Shown one piece after another: positions 28,401 through 40,200 of a stretch of DNA of 64,000 bases. The translations under genes and the position numbers were made by a program. The notes beneath the pieces were generated by a model. The model ran no database searches. It saw only the letters and a list, made by a program, of their open reading frames with translations, and was not told the origin of the DNA. The DNA is taken from contig OW285196.1 in assembly GCA_935421135.1 (NCBI GenBank), forward strand, positions 6,464,001 to 6,528,000, given 5' to 3'. The DNA comes from Bugulina stolonifera (Eukaryota; Bryozoa; Gymnolaemata; Cheilostomatida; Bugulidae). Position 1 is the first letter of the stretch. Each line of letters starts with the position of its first letter.

Positions 28401-31400
28401 TGAAAGGTTCACTTGTTCGATAATACCAGCAGCTGTGTGTTTATACATAAAACGTCATGAAATGGTGTATTGTTAGTAATATAATTATTGTCATTGCAGT
28501 TAGAGCAGTATCTTCGACGTGTGAAATATGGAGACTACCACGTCATAGATGTATCGTGTGTTAATTCAGTGGGTTATGAATTTACTTGTACCGCAAAATA
28601 TCATGCGAATTTGACCAAAAGTGTAAACCATGTACCCAAAAGACAAAGACGATCCATTGTTGCAGAACCAATGGACATGTTTGACGTACATAAGAGGTTA
28701 GTGCCAAAATATTTTAAACTTGCTGAAAACAGCCGAAGCATGCAATAGAATCAAATTCAACTTTAGCACTCACAAAAACTAATCATACCCCAAAGGATAT
28801 CTTTGATATTTTCAACAGGTTGGTCTCGAATGGTGTTCAACTGAATAAAGCGGATCGGAACGTCTCAGTTCAGTCAAACCTCACTGCTAAGGAGGTTATA
28901 ACTCCATCAAATGCAAAAAGCAAGAGATCTCCAAATTTACAGCCTTCAATGTACAACCTGCCTGTAAACTCTGGTACAGACACCATTTCAGGAAACCCTT
29001 CTCCAAACTCTGCGAGTCTGCCATTGAGCATGCTTGACATACTTAAAGGTTTAGTGAGCTCAAATGTAGTGCTAAATGAATCACTCAAAGATGTTACACC
29101 TGCGTCAAACGTGTTAGCAACCGAAGGTATTACTCAGCCTCCTACAGCTTCTCCCACACAAACAACACCATCAGTAATTGTCCTCTCACCAACTACCCAA
29201 CTGTTTCACACAGTGACAGAAGACACAACTGTGAAACCTACAGATTCTCCTATGAACTTGCTTGACATACTAAAAAGTTTAGTAGCACCTAATGTAACTT
29301 TAGATGAATCACTTGCAACTGCTACATCTGCATCCAATGTTTCTGTGACAGAAAAGACAACAAAATCTCCAGTGATTTCTACTCGATCAGAAAAACCAAA
29401 AGTTACTGCAGAACCAACATCTACAGCAGAACCAACAACTACTGCAGAACCAACAACTACAGCAGCACAAACAACTACAGCAGTACCAACAACTACAGCA
29501 GCACCAACAACTACAGCAGAACCAACAACTACAACACTCTTTTTAGGTAGAAATAAGCAATAAGTAATTACATGTAAATTAGCAAAAATTAGAAAAATGG
29601 TAGAAATTAGTTACAAAGAGTAAGCAAAAGGAGACTATTTTTGCAGTGTTTTTTGATAGAAATTAATGCAAGCCATAAATATAATGCAACACATTTTGTG
29701 GATTTAATAACAAAACTTTCAAGGCATATGAAAATCATTAAAGGAATTGAGTGTTGTATCTTAAGCTCAAAGATTTTCTAGGGAGCAGCTGTGGCTTAAC
29801 TGTGAGAGCTTCAGACCTTTACATGTGACATATGGGTTCACTTCCTGTGAGAAGTGCATTTCTGCTATTCGAAAGAATTGTACAAATAATTTCTATGGCA
29901 GTGTTGTTATCATTTCTCAAACTATAACAATATGGCAGTGCCATGATAGCTTACCTATGATTATATTTATAAGTCTTTTTTATTCGCAGCGAACAGGGTA
30001 ACTGAACCTTTAAGCTGTCCACACCACAACATAACGGCTTACGTTAAACCTGGGAGATACACAGCTGAGGTACAATTGCACGGAGGATATGTTGCTGGAT
30101 TTCCACCAGGAGTCTACCCATTTAAAGATCCGTCTTCTAACATGTGCAACTACTATGTTCACATACTGAGTGAGTAAATTCATACAACTAGCTTCGGCTT
30201 ATCAACCCTCCATGTGTAAATGGATTACTTCATATACAATATGTATGGATTGGATGGTTGACTGATTGTGTATACTTGTCTATTAATTCCTTTAGCTGAC
30301 AAAGAAATGTGCATCTAATGCGTTTCTACGCGCTTAATATAGACGGTTGTCGGGATATTTCTCTGTAATGCTATATACTGTGGTATAGTATAGTTTCTTC
30401 AGGGCATGCTACACGGACGCAAAATTTATACGTATCGCATAAATTTTTCGTTTTGCGATTGCTGGTGTTGAACTTTTGCGAAATCGCATGTTTATTGCAT
30501 GTTATAAATTTCTAACGTTGCAAAATGCGAATCGAGTGTTGATTGGCTACAGCTAACTTAAGATGCTTTGACAAGGTGCTAGCAGTTGAGTTTAGTTTTT
30601 AGGACAATAAAATAAAACCATTAAATAAATTAAAATCAATTTAATATTTAATTTAAATTTGTGCTATATTCTACTGACCGCAAAATGGACGAAAGCTGTA
30701 TAGCTATGTTGTTTAAATTAATCCAACAAAAGACCAGCACTGTGGGAGAAGTTCAATCCTTATTATAAACACAAGGTAAATAAAATAAGTCAACAGTCAA
30801 GCTATCATGTGCATCCTAAACCATAAATTCAAGCCAAGCCTCTCAGGTACTCGTTACTTATAGGAAACATTTAGCTGAACTTAGTTTTCACCGAGCAGAA
30901 ATATTTCAACCTGTGTGTTCCGATATATTGCTAAAATAGTGGAGGTTTTAATTTAAGCTACAAATATGGAGGGGCTAATCCTAAAGAGGTTGAATATAAA
31001 TGTATCGCAACTCCCAATTATCATTTTGTAGGTTCAAAGGCTACATTAATTCCTTAGATTTGTCTACTCTTGCCATTAGTTGAATTAATGAGTAGACAAC
31101 TTCTTTTGTTTACAATAAAAACGCAACTTCTGTGTAGCACCTAATAACGTTTTTCGTTTTATAAACTTGCGATATTCGCAGAAGTTGTGCGTCCATGTAG
31201 CATACCCTTTACAGATTCTCTTGTGATAAGGACTGCAGTGTTCAGATCCAAGTATGATGTCAGATGTGATGCTATCAGTGATAGCGTTAGCAGAGCTTTC
31301 CTCCAGTCTGTGATCAAACACAGAGCACAACAGCTGCAGGGAATCTGTCATGATGGTAAAGTTATCAAGCTAATATACATGTACATGTAATTATTTCATT

Positions 31401-32308
31401 ATGATTTCACATCTGTTTCGTACATGTACATGTAGCTTTCATAATTTTTCTCACTGGCTGTGCAGGTCTGCAGTGACAACAAATTTAATATACTTTTTCA
31501 CAAGTGACGTATCAAAGTTTTTTTCTTACTTCTACTTGAGACAAATTGAATTTATTTTACTGAAGGCATATTTTTTGTGTCGTTTATGCAACTGTGTGCA
31601 TCTAGAATAATGAAGCTAAATTTAGAAAACGCAGCAATACCTGAAATCTAGGCCTAGTGCAAATTTTTTGCTTGAGTTTCCTTTTTGATTGATTATTCTA
31701 TTTCCTGTAATAGAAGTACACAAAACATGTGGTATTATTATCAATTGCCCTGCTTATGCATTGTAGTCTGCCTACTTACATGCATATATTATACATGTAT
31801 GTTCTAATTTAACAATTTGATCTAGTTTTTCACCTGTTCACTTCATTTACAGTACAATTAGCTGTATGTCGTGTTTGGTTGTTTCTATATTATTATCTAT
31901 TTAGATTGCTCTACATCTAAGCAGCAGCCATGGTGCGCATGTAAAGATGACCTCTTGACCATCAACTGGCCAACTGACAGGAAGTATTCAATTGACACCA
32001 TGGAGCCTCCTCTTTTATTTTCTCAGAGTTTGAGGAAACGGATGAGTACAGCCGTGTTCCGGTATTCTGAGATCACCATTTTGACTCGTAGCCCTCCGTA
32101 AGTTAAGCCCTCTCTTTCATCCAATGAATGTAAGTGATAGATCGCAAACTATGATAGTTGACCCATTGCAATCCTATGAATATTATATGTTTATAGTGTC
32201 GTCCTTGCAAAGGTAAATGACAGAGGAGAACGTATTGAGGTAGTTCTTGTTTCCAGCTGTTCAGACGACAAGCTGATTTATGACGCCGACCAGGATGCCT
32301 GCATGTAA
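25346..32308 (+). CDS. Gene B: secreted mucin / HYR-like paralogue of gene A
   Basis: Proposed exons: 25346-25430 (signal peptide), 27423-27724, 28500-28696, 28819-29546, 29990-30169, 31215-31355, 31905-32097 and 32197-32308. Phases 1, 0, 0/2, 1, 1, 1 and 2 are all compatible. The last four exons duplicate gene A's HYR-like and C-terminal exons; the EGF array is absent and replaced by a Cys-containing segment with furin-type sites. Two flaws: an in-frame TAG at 27479 in the second exon, and a frameshift that the 28697-28818 intron would remove. The link from signal peptide to 27423 is inferred only from phase. It may be a functional gene with an alternative start, or a decaying copy. Confidence 0.65.
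25906..25997 (+). pseudogene. Dead EGF exon in gene B
   Basis: Aligns with the relic at 34755. The acceptor AG is lost (CAAACG for CAAAGG), and a 13-bp deletion breaks the frame before the final cysteines. The donor ATG|GTGAGT remains. This explains the missing EGF in gene B. Confidence 0.65.
27423..27724 (+). CDS. Gene B exon 2 (with in-frame TAG)
   Basis: Acceptor GGTTACAG, phase 1; donor GAG|GTAAGT, phase 0. The frame reads IVSHLDQQLRRIKALSTP, then TAG at 27479-27481, then continues to LVRFPPELAENVVSAE. The alternatives are an exon starting after CCATAG at 27482, or translation from the ATG at 27551. Family unknown. Confidence 0.5.
27997..28012 (+). repeat. Run of 16 C
   Basis: A pure C homopolymer in a gene B intron, next to the SINE at 28170-28285. 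Length is likely unstable and hard to sequence. Confidence 0.9.
28170..28285 (-). mobile_element. tRNA-derived SINE (minus strand)
   Basis: Reverse strand shows an A-box-like TTGGTGAGAGCTCTGG, B box CAGGTTCAATTTCC and the family tail GGTGGTGTTAGGAAGG. Confidence 0.6.
28500..28696 (+). CDS. Gene B exon 3: Cys-containing segment with furin-type site
   Basis: Acceptor CATTGCAG (phase 0), donor AG|GTTAGT (phase 2). Reads LEQYLRRVKYGDYHVIDVSC, two further features being YEFTCTAKYHANLT (N-glycosylation site) and VPKRQRRS, a classic proprotein-convertase site R-x-R-R. It ends PMDMFDVHKR, the first of four related short repeats. No family recognised. Confidence 0.65.
28697..28818 (+). other. Small intron carrying a frameshifted coding repeat
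   Basis: 122 bp, GTTAGT...TTCAACAG. The sequence continues the protein on both sides: the upstream frame runs LVPKYFKLAENSRSMQ then TAG, while the downstream frame is open backwards from the acceptor (STLALTKTNHTPKDIFDIFN). One base lost, or two gained, near 28727-28748 would join them. See findings. Confidence 0.6.
28819..29546 (+). CDS. Gene B exon 4: D-I-L-K repeats and Thr-rich mucin segment
   Basis: Phase 2 in, donor G|GTAGAA phase 1 out. It holds two clear copies of a roughly 70-residue repeat (SMLDILKGLVSSNVVLNESL, NLLDILKSLVAPNVTLDESL) and a further partial copy at its start. A second furin-type site is KSKRSP. It ends with about eight T-T-A-E-P-T units, identical in style and in the donor region to the gene A mucin exon. 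Confidence 0.75.
29780..29860 (+). mobile_element. SINE fragment (duplicate of 19400-19505)
   Basis: GTGGCTTAACTGTGAGAGC and GGGTTCACTTCC match the 19.4-kb SINE. It was copied with the gene segment rather than inserted anew; its tail is missing. Confidence 0.55.
29990..30169 (+). CDS. Gene B HYR-like exon
   Basis: Acceptor TATTCGCAG, donor A|GTGAGT, phase 1-1, 180 bp. Nearly identical in protein to 19871-20050. Confidence 0.7.
30401..31208 (+). mobile_element. Harbinger-type MITE, copy 2
   Basis: 808 bp with ends AGGGCATGCTACACGGACGC and the complement of GCGTCCATGTAGCATACCCT. Homologous to the 10.98-12.47 kb copy but lacking the nested LTR. Its right end lies 6 bp before the next exon. The right flank TTA fits a TWA target; the left flank has diverged. 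Confidence 0.8.
31215..31355 (+). CDS. Gene B C-terminal region, exon 1 of 3
   Basis: Acceptor CCCTTTACAG, whose pyrimidines come from the MITE end; donor G|GTAAAG. Phase 1-1. Most differences from 20800-20940 are silent. Confidence 0.78.
31905..32097 (+). CDS. Gene B C-terminal region, exon 2 of 3
   Basis: Acceptor TATTTAG, donor CC|GTAAGT; 193 bp as in gene A. One replacement adds a cysteine (PWCACKDD for PWYTCKDD). Confidence 0.78.
32197..32308 (+). CDS. Gene B C-terminal region, exon 3 of 3 with stop
   Basis: Acceptor TTTATAG, phase 2; TAA at 32306-32308. Differs from gene A at only a few residues (NDRGERIE, DADQDACM). Confidence 0.8.
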
Positions 32309-32592
32309 AGATACTTACATCTGGTGTACATACTTACATAGTCATGGGTTTTGGTCTACGTATAAACACATACGTTGGGCATCACACGATGCATTATTAG
32401 CAAAATGTAGTTATTTATATTATTTGATTTTTGTGCCTGATTCTTAGTGCCATCACTACTATTATACTGCATGTATACTTTACAAACCTTAGATTTGATT
32501 TACACTGTATGATAATATTATATATTGGATCACACCAATTCCAATTGACAATACAAACAAATAATTTATTAAATTTTCGTGATTAAAACAAC

Positions 32593-32598
32593 AATAAA
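32593..32598 (+). terminator. Candidate poly(A) signal of gene B
   Basis: AATAAA conserved with 22649-22654 in gene A. Confidence 0.4.
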
Positions 32599-34173
32599 AC
32601 AAATTTATGAAACATAATACCATTTATCGCATTATTCTGCCTTATTCTTCTGCCGTATTCTTCGAGTGCATGTGCAACCAGCAGGTTTGTAGCTGTTAGG
32701 TATATACTCAGAATACCAACACGTCTAATGTACGTAAATAGCTGCTGGTGTTTCGGTGACTAATACTCCATATGGACCATATTGTGTAGCTTCGATCTCC
32801 TGGACTGCTAGTTTAAATTGGCCTGTACAATGCTGAAAAGCAGCTATATTGTATATCAGGTGAGACTGATGGATAATGCCCTTGTACAACCACTTCACAT
32901 TGAAACTTTGAACTCAAAGCAAATCTCTGTATTTTGCAATCATTGATCAAATGCTTTTGATAATATGGATAAATCCTTATCTCCTCACTATCATCACGGT
33001 CACATGATGATAAGTGGTCAAGTGATTCATAGAGTTGTCTTCTCCCTAGTGTCAATACCTAATGACAGCATGGAGACGTTGCATAGTATATCATATTACA
33101 ATGAGTTATTGCCAATATTCTCTCAAGATCAAGATGGCAACTGACAATCTAAGACGTTGCATGTGGATAGCTTCATACTGTCATAAACTAGCCGTAACCC
33201 AAAGGCCACCTTTAAGCAGGGCATGGCACCATTAGTCACATGATCATCAATGGTCACATGACAGTTAGTGTCTGCATAATCATCACATACAAATGTATAA
33301 CTCTTCTATTGACACAATTCATTTCGTCACATAAGAGTGCAAAACTATTTATACTACGCATTGTTTGAATAGCTTTTAGTGACCATGAGTTGGTTTCCAA
33401 ACAGTTCATACAGTGAAGATTTAACAGACTGTAGTTGAGTGATTCGAGCCTCAAAAGTAGGTCAACTAACTTATGCACTGGGCATGCTCATAGCAAAGTG
33501 TGTTACCATTGTCTTGTAACTCTGATCTCCAACAACTACAAAGTGTAAAGTTGATCAGGACTTCACAGGGTCTCACAGGAGCTGACAGAATCTCAAGACC
33601 TCTCTGAGTCACAGAGTTGTCAAAGTGCAGTAAGTAAGACTAACTCATCAAAAACACCAACCTTCATGTTTCATACAGAAGAAGAATTTGGAGTTTAGTT
33701 GCGTAAATTTCATGTAGTATGCCCATCATTGTGGTCACTGATTGTGCTTATCGTAAGAAGCACAGCCAAACAAAATAATCAGAATATGTTAATATTTACT
33801 CTGTATCTTAGATTGATACAAATTAGCAGACAGTGGTAGGGGGTGGATAACAACATAATACACTTCTGTACTGGTTAGTTTTTGATTCGGTGTACAACCA
33901 TTAACTCTTTCTGCTCTATGATCCTGTGACTGCAAATCCTGGCTGACACGTCTTGTCCAGGTTGATTAGATGTTCTTCGATCTAATGATTTTGACACTGA
34001 TAAAAGTATTGTATAGCCACTTCAACACTACCACCATCACTATATCTATATAACTGATAGCACTTGATACACAGTGCCAACCTACAAACCCACTTTCTAC
34101 TTAATACTAACTCTTTTCTGACACCTACTCCAAATGCTCTCTGACACCTGCTGACTTCTGCTACTTGACTGTA
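32599..34173 (+). other. Intergenic region between genes B and C
   Basis: Duplicate of the 22.7-25.3 kb intergenic region without the solo LTR. Keeps TCACATGA at 33000, 33236 and 33254. No gene. Confidence 0.7.
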
Positions 34174-34258
34174 ATGGAGTTCTACTTTGGCAGCCGACCA
34201 GGCTGGCTGCTGTCAATTGTTATGTTACTGACTTACTGCCAGTTGTCACTCTCAACTA
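34174..34258 (+). CDS. Gene C exon 1: signal peptide
   Basis: MEFYFGSRPGWLLSIVMLLT, then C-Q-L-S-L-S-T at the donor A|GTAAGT, phase 1. Duplicate of 25346-25430. Confidence 0.8.
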
Positions 34259-37200
34259 GTAAGTTTTAAGTATTTCATTTTATACTAAAGGTCCATCCAC
34301 GCTGGTACGTTGTGCTATGACAATTCTGTAATATATGCTTTTGAAGCAGATACAGAATCGTCACACTATTGTAGCTGTGCTGCATTGTGACGTAGATGAT
34401 TTTTAGTCGAGTGATTTCAACAGAGATGACCCGAGCAGCCGCTCGACAGCATTCTAGGTGGTCAATAGGAATTGCGTTAAAGTTTGTGTGTGGATTTATT
34501 CCACTAAAGATTTTAACATACGCATCGATAAAAGCCTTAGTGCCCTATAACGACGTAGGCACAATGTCATATATGCAAACGGCATAATGATACATACATG
34601 TATTCAGGTGTCCAATATTACTTGAATCTGTAAAATAAGCCTGCAGAGTTTTGTATACATCGCCTGCTTCTGTACACAGATAAGTATACATACGCATAGA
34701 GTGAGTATTTGTGTTGCGTGCTTGCATGTTTATTGTTACACTTTATTTACAAAGGTCTGGCACACTGTGGTGGAACATGATGTGTGGAAACTGCTATTTG
34801 TATGTGGGAATCCCACAGGGGATATTCATGTGTTTGCGCCCCTGGGTATACTGGTGATCAAAATATCTGTAATGGTGAGTCTGGCATCGCATAACCAATT
34901 ACAGAAAGTATGCAAATGCATCAAACTTCTAGCAGTAAGAAATACTCCAAATAAATGTATTTCGGAAAAAATGGCACATCATTAGGAATTGGTTAATAAT
35001 TGTGTACCATGTACGCGAGGCTTATAAATTGAAAAAGCATAATGAAATCTTGTTGTGACGTTGTGTAATAACTGAGTGTGGAGGAACATGGTCATCTGTG
35101 CCGAGGGTTTCCTGTTTCTCATGTAGACATTGATGAATGTGCTCTGGGAATGGACAATTGTCCTAAGGATGCTGTTTGTATCAACACTGATGGTAGCTAT
35201 CAATGTAAATGTGCAAAAGGGTACGCTGGAGATGGCAGAATCGGGTGTCAAGGTAATTTTCTAACAAATTTCATTTAAGGTAGTAAACCAGTAATATACT
35301 TCAAAGAATTGAATTTACAGCTTTTATATTCACTGTTAGATAGTGATTCTCAGGCGATAGCAAAGGCAATAACAGGTAATATAATAGTACAAATTCATAT
35401 TGATTATTTCCCAATTAAATTCCCCGGATATCAATTCACCTAATCTTTCATGTTCACGCTTACACATCTGTCGTGTTAGCAAGTTGGTGGTGATATGCAC
35501 ACTATAACAGCGTAAAATCCGATTATAAATATAAAACTGTATATTTTCCATTTTTATTCTGGCAAAGAATAAGTCCAGGGGACTTTTGTCCAGAAAACAA
35601 GTAGTTAAAATACATACATGTAGATCATAATATTGGAAACCTATACGGATAGTTAGCTACCAAGTCGTACTGTAATTTCCCAAATATTCATTCAGTTAGT
35701 TTTAACGAGTCAAGTTTGAAGCTATTTGTCATTCTAACATTGCGCCGGGTGAGTGTCTTATTGAGAGAAAATGTTTGGCGTAGAAGGAGCCGCTAACCCC
35801 AAATAATGAATACTTTGCGCCCGCTAATAAATAAGGTCGACAAGTATGTACATAGATGTTTTAAGAAATGTGTAAATATGAGGTTAAATAAGTATTAAGA
35901 AACATGTAGAGTCCTTTAACAGCTGTCTACCATGAAACGATTGACTGTAGTGCTGTCTGTATAAATAATTATTACCTCAATCTGAGTCACATAAACTTGT
36001 AACAGCAAGTAGATTCAGGATGACATCACTATTCAGAATTATTTGATTACATAACGTTATCTACACTTAGAAATAACATCCAGCACCAGAAGAACATCCA
36101 TCTCTGCTTCTACACCAACTCCAACCTCTTCTGCAAATCCATCTCTAGGTAAGACAACTACTACTGTTTATAACATAAAATGTATTTGTTGGAAAATGAC
36201 AGATGATAATGTAGACTGTGTGTGTATATACAAGTCCATCTCTTTATACATTGAGCAGATAACTCCAATATATAACAGTGCACATTATATACATGTATTG
36301 TCATGAGATGAACGGATCAGATTTATGTGGGAAGTTTAAACTAGCATGGCCTAAGTGAATTGTATTACTACAAGTCATTTCAAATTTGAAATTGCATGGT
36401 CTTGTTCATATACTTGTATACACTAACCTGTTTTATGTGTCATGCCATTAAGACTTTATATTATTTTTGAAATAACAAAAATATGTTTTTCGTACACATA
36501 TAAAAAACTCACTGATCTATACTGCTTGGAGTGACAAGCCCCACACAGCTTAAACTGCCAGGCGCCAGTGCTTGGCAACTCCCCGTGAGAAAGGCCCGGA
36601 TGGTATGGCATTTTTTCACAAGGTGGGGGTAGAGGAGTTGTCTTGAAGCCATGCTGGCTTGCATGACCTCAAGGACTTTATACAAGGTATGGGAGGTCTT
36701 CCTAACACCACGATGACTGGGATTCGAACCTGGACCTTGCGGCGTCAAAGTCCAGCATTCTACCCAATCTGCCACTCGCACATATACTTATGTTAATTTA
36801 TTGATATTCGAGAATTTTTCATGCAGGATGGAAACCCTGTGGTCACATAGCGAGTTGCTCAAAGAATGGTTATTGTGGCTGGGACCCAGTCAAGTATAGA
36901 CAGCAGTGCTACTGTAATGACGGGTTTACAGGAGATGGAAGTAACTGTTACGGCAAGTTTTACATGTAACTCCTACAGTGTACTTGTCGCTTGTGAAAGA
37001 GTACAAAGACATCTGAATTGCTTTGACAAAATAAGTTATAGAATCACACCAGGTATATGACAATAATGTTGGTGACTTGAACCATAACTTACTTGACACG
37101 AAAAACGGAGTGAATTTGACCCAGCTAGTCAAATGTTTTGATGCGTTAAAAAGTTGTGCATACACTCTAGCAGACTTGTCAGATGTTTGATGTAGTATCT

Positions 37201-40200
37201 TAATGCAGTGTGGCTTAGAAGACCAAATCAATATATTGCAGACCTGCCAGATGTGGCTGAGCAATCATTCCTCCTATATACATGTACATGTAGTAGTAAT
37301 ACACTAAACTGTGTGTGTGAATATCTTGCCTTACTGCACTATATGTACACCTTACTATCTACACTGTACTGTATGTACACCTTACTATCTACACTATACT
37401 GTACGTACACCTTACTACTTACACTGTACTGTATGTACACCTTACTACTTACACTATACTGTATGTACACCTTACTATCTACACTGTACTGTATGTATAC
37501 CTTACTACCTACACTATACTGTATGTATACCTTACTACTTACACTATACTGTATGTACACCTTACTACTTACACTGTACTGTATGTACACCTTACTATCT
37601 ACACTATACTGTATGTACACCTTACTATCTACACTATACTGTATGTACACCTTACTATCTACACTATACTGTATGTATACCTTACTACCTACACTGTACT
37701 GTATGTACACCTTACTATCTACACTGTACTGTATGTAAACCTTACTACTTACACTATACTGTATGTACACCTTACTATCTACACTGTACTGTATGTACAC
37801 CTTACTACCTACACTATACTGTATGTACACCTTACTACTTACACTATACTGTATGTACACCTTACTATCTACACTGTACTGTATGTACACCTTACTACTT
37901 ACACTATACTGTATGTACACCTAACTACCTACACTATACTGTATGTACACCTTATTATCTACACTATACTGTATGTACACCTTACTATCTACACTGTACT
38001 GTATGTACACCTTACTACTTACACTGTACTGTATGTACACCTTACTATCTACACTATACTGTATGTACACCTTACTATCTACACTATACTGTATGTACAC
38101 CTTACTACTTACACTATACTGTATGTACACCTTACTACTTACACTATACTGTATGTACACCTTACTATCTACACTATACTGTATGTACACCTTACTATCT
38201 ACACTGTACTGTATGTACACCTTACTACTTACACTGTACTGTATGTACACCTTACTATCTACACTATACTGTATGTACACCTTACTACCTACACTATACT
38301 GTATGTACACCTTACTACTTACACTATACTGTATGTACACCTTACTATCTACACTGTACTGTATGTACACCTTACTACTTACACTGTACTGTATGTACAC
38401 CTTACTATCTACACTATACTGTATGTACACCTTACTATCTACACTGTACTGTATGTACACCTTACTACCTACACTATACTGTATGTACACCTTACTATCT
38501 ACACTGTACTGTATGTACACCTTACTATCTACACTATACTGTATGTACACCTTACTATCTACACTGTACTGTATGTACACCTTACTACCTACACTATACT
38601 CTATATACACCTTACTATCTACACTATACTGTATGTACACCTTACTACTTACACTGTACTGTATGTACACCTTACTATCTACACTATACTGTATGTACAC
38701 CTTACTATCTACACTATACTGTATGTAAACCTTACTATCTACACTATACTGTATGTACACCTTACTACCTACACTATACTGTACGTACACCTTACTATCT
38801 ACACTATACTGTATGTACACCTTACTACTTACACTGTACTGTATGTACACCTTACTATCTACACTATACTGTATGTACACCTTACTACCTACACTATACT
38901 GTATGTACACCTTACTATCTACACTGTACTGTATGTACACCTTACTACTTACACTGTACTGTATGTACACCTTACTATCTACACTATACTGTATGTACAC
39001 CTTACTATCTATACTGTACTGTATGTACACCTTACTATCTACGCTATACTGTATGTACACCTTACTATCTACACTATACTGTACGTACACCTTACTAATT
39101 ACACTGTACTGTATGTACACCTTACTACCTACACTATACTGTATGTACACCTTACCATCTACACTGTACTGTATGTACACATTACTACTTACACTGTACT
39201 GTATGTACACCTTACTACTTACACTATACTGTATGTACACCTTACTATCTACACTATACTGTATGTACACCTTACTATCTACACTGTACTGTATGTACAC
39301 CTTACTACCTACACTATACTCTATATACACCTTACTATCTACACTATACTGTATGTACACCTTACTACTTACACTGTACTGTATGTACACCTTACTATCT
39401 ACACTATACTGTATGTACACCTTACTACCTACACTATACTGTATGTACACCTTACTACTTACACTATACTGTATGTACACCTTACTATCTACACTGTACT
39501 GTATGTACACCTTACTACTTACACTGTACTGTATGTACACCTTACTATCTACACTATACTGTATGTACACCTTACTATCTACACTGTACTGTATGTACAC
39601 CTTACTACCTACACTATACTGTATGTACACCTTACTATCTACACTGTACTGTATGTACACCTTACTATCTACACTATACTGTATGTACACCTTACTATCT
39701 ACACTGTACTGTATGTACACCTTACTACCTACACTATACTCTATATACACCTTACTATCTACACTATACTGTATGTACACCTTACTACTTACACTGTACT
39801 GTATGTACACCTTACTATCTACACTATACTGTATGTACACCTTACTATCTACACTATACTGTATGTAAACCTTACTATCTACACTATACTGTATGTTCAC
39901 CTTACTACCTACACTATACTGTACGTACACCTTACTATCTACACTATACTGTATGTACACCTTACTACTTACACTGTACTGTATGTACACCTTACTATCT
40001 ACACTATACTGTATGTACACCTTACTACCTACACTATACTGTATGTACACCTTACTATCTACACTGTACTGTATGTACACCTTACTACTTACACTGTACT
40101 GTATGTACACCTTACTATCTACACTATACTGTATGTACACCTTACTATCTATACTGTACTGTATGTACACCTTACTATCTACACTATACTGTATGCACAC

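Noticed and set aside
36690..36785. A genuine tRNA gene on the minus strand
   Set aside because: The tRNA-like boxes continue into the SINE tail shared with other copies, and I cannot form a full cloverleaf.
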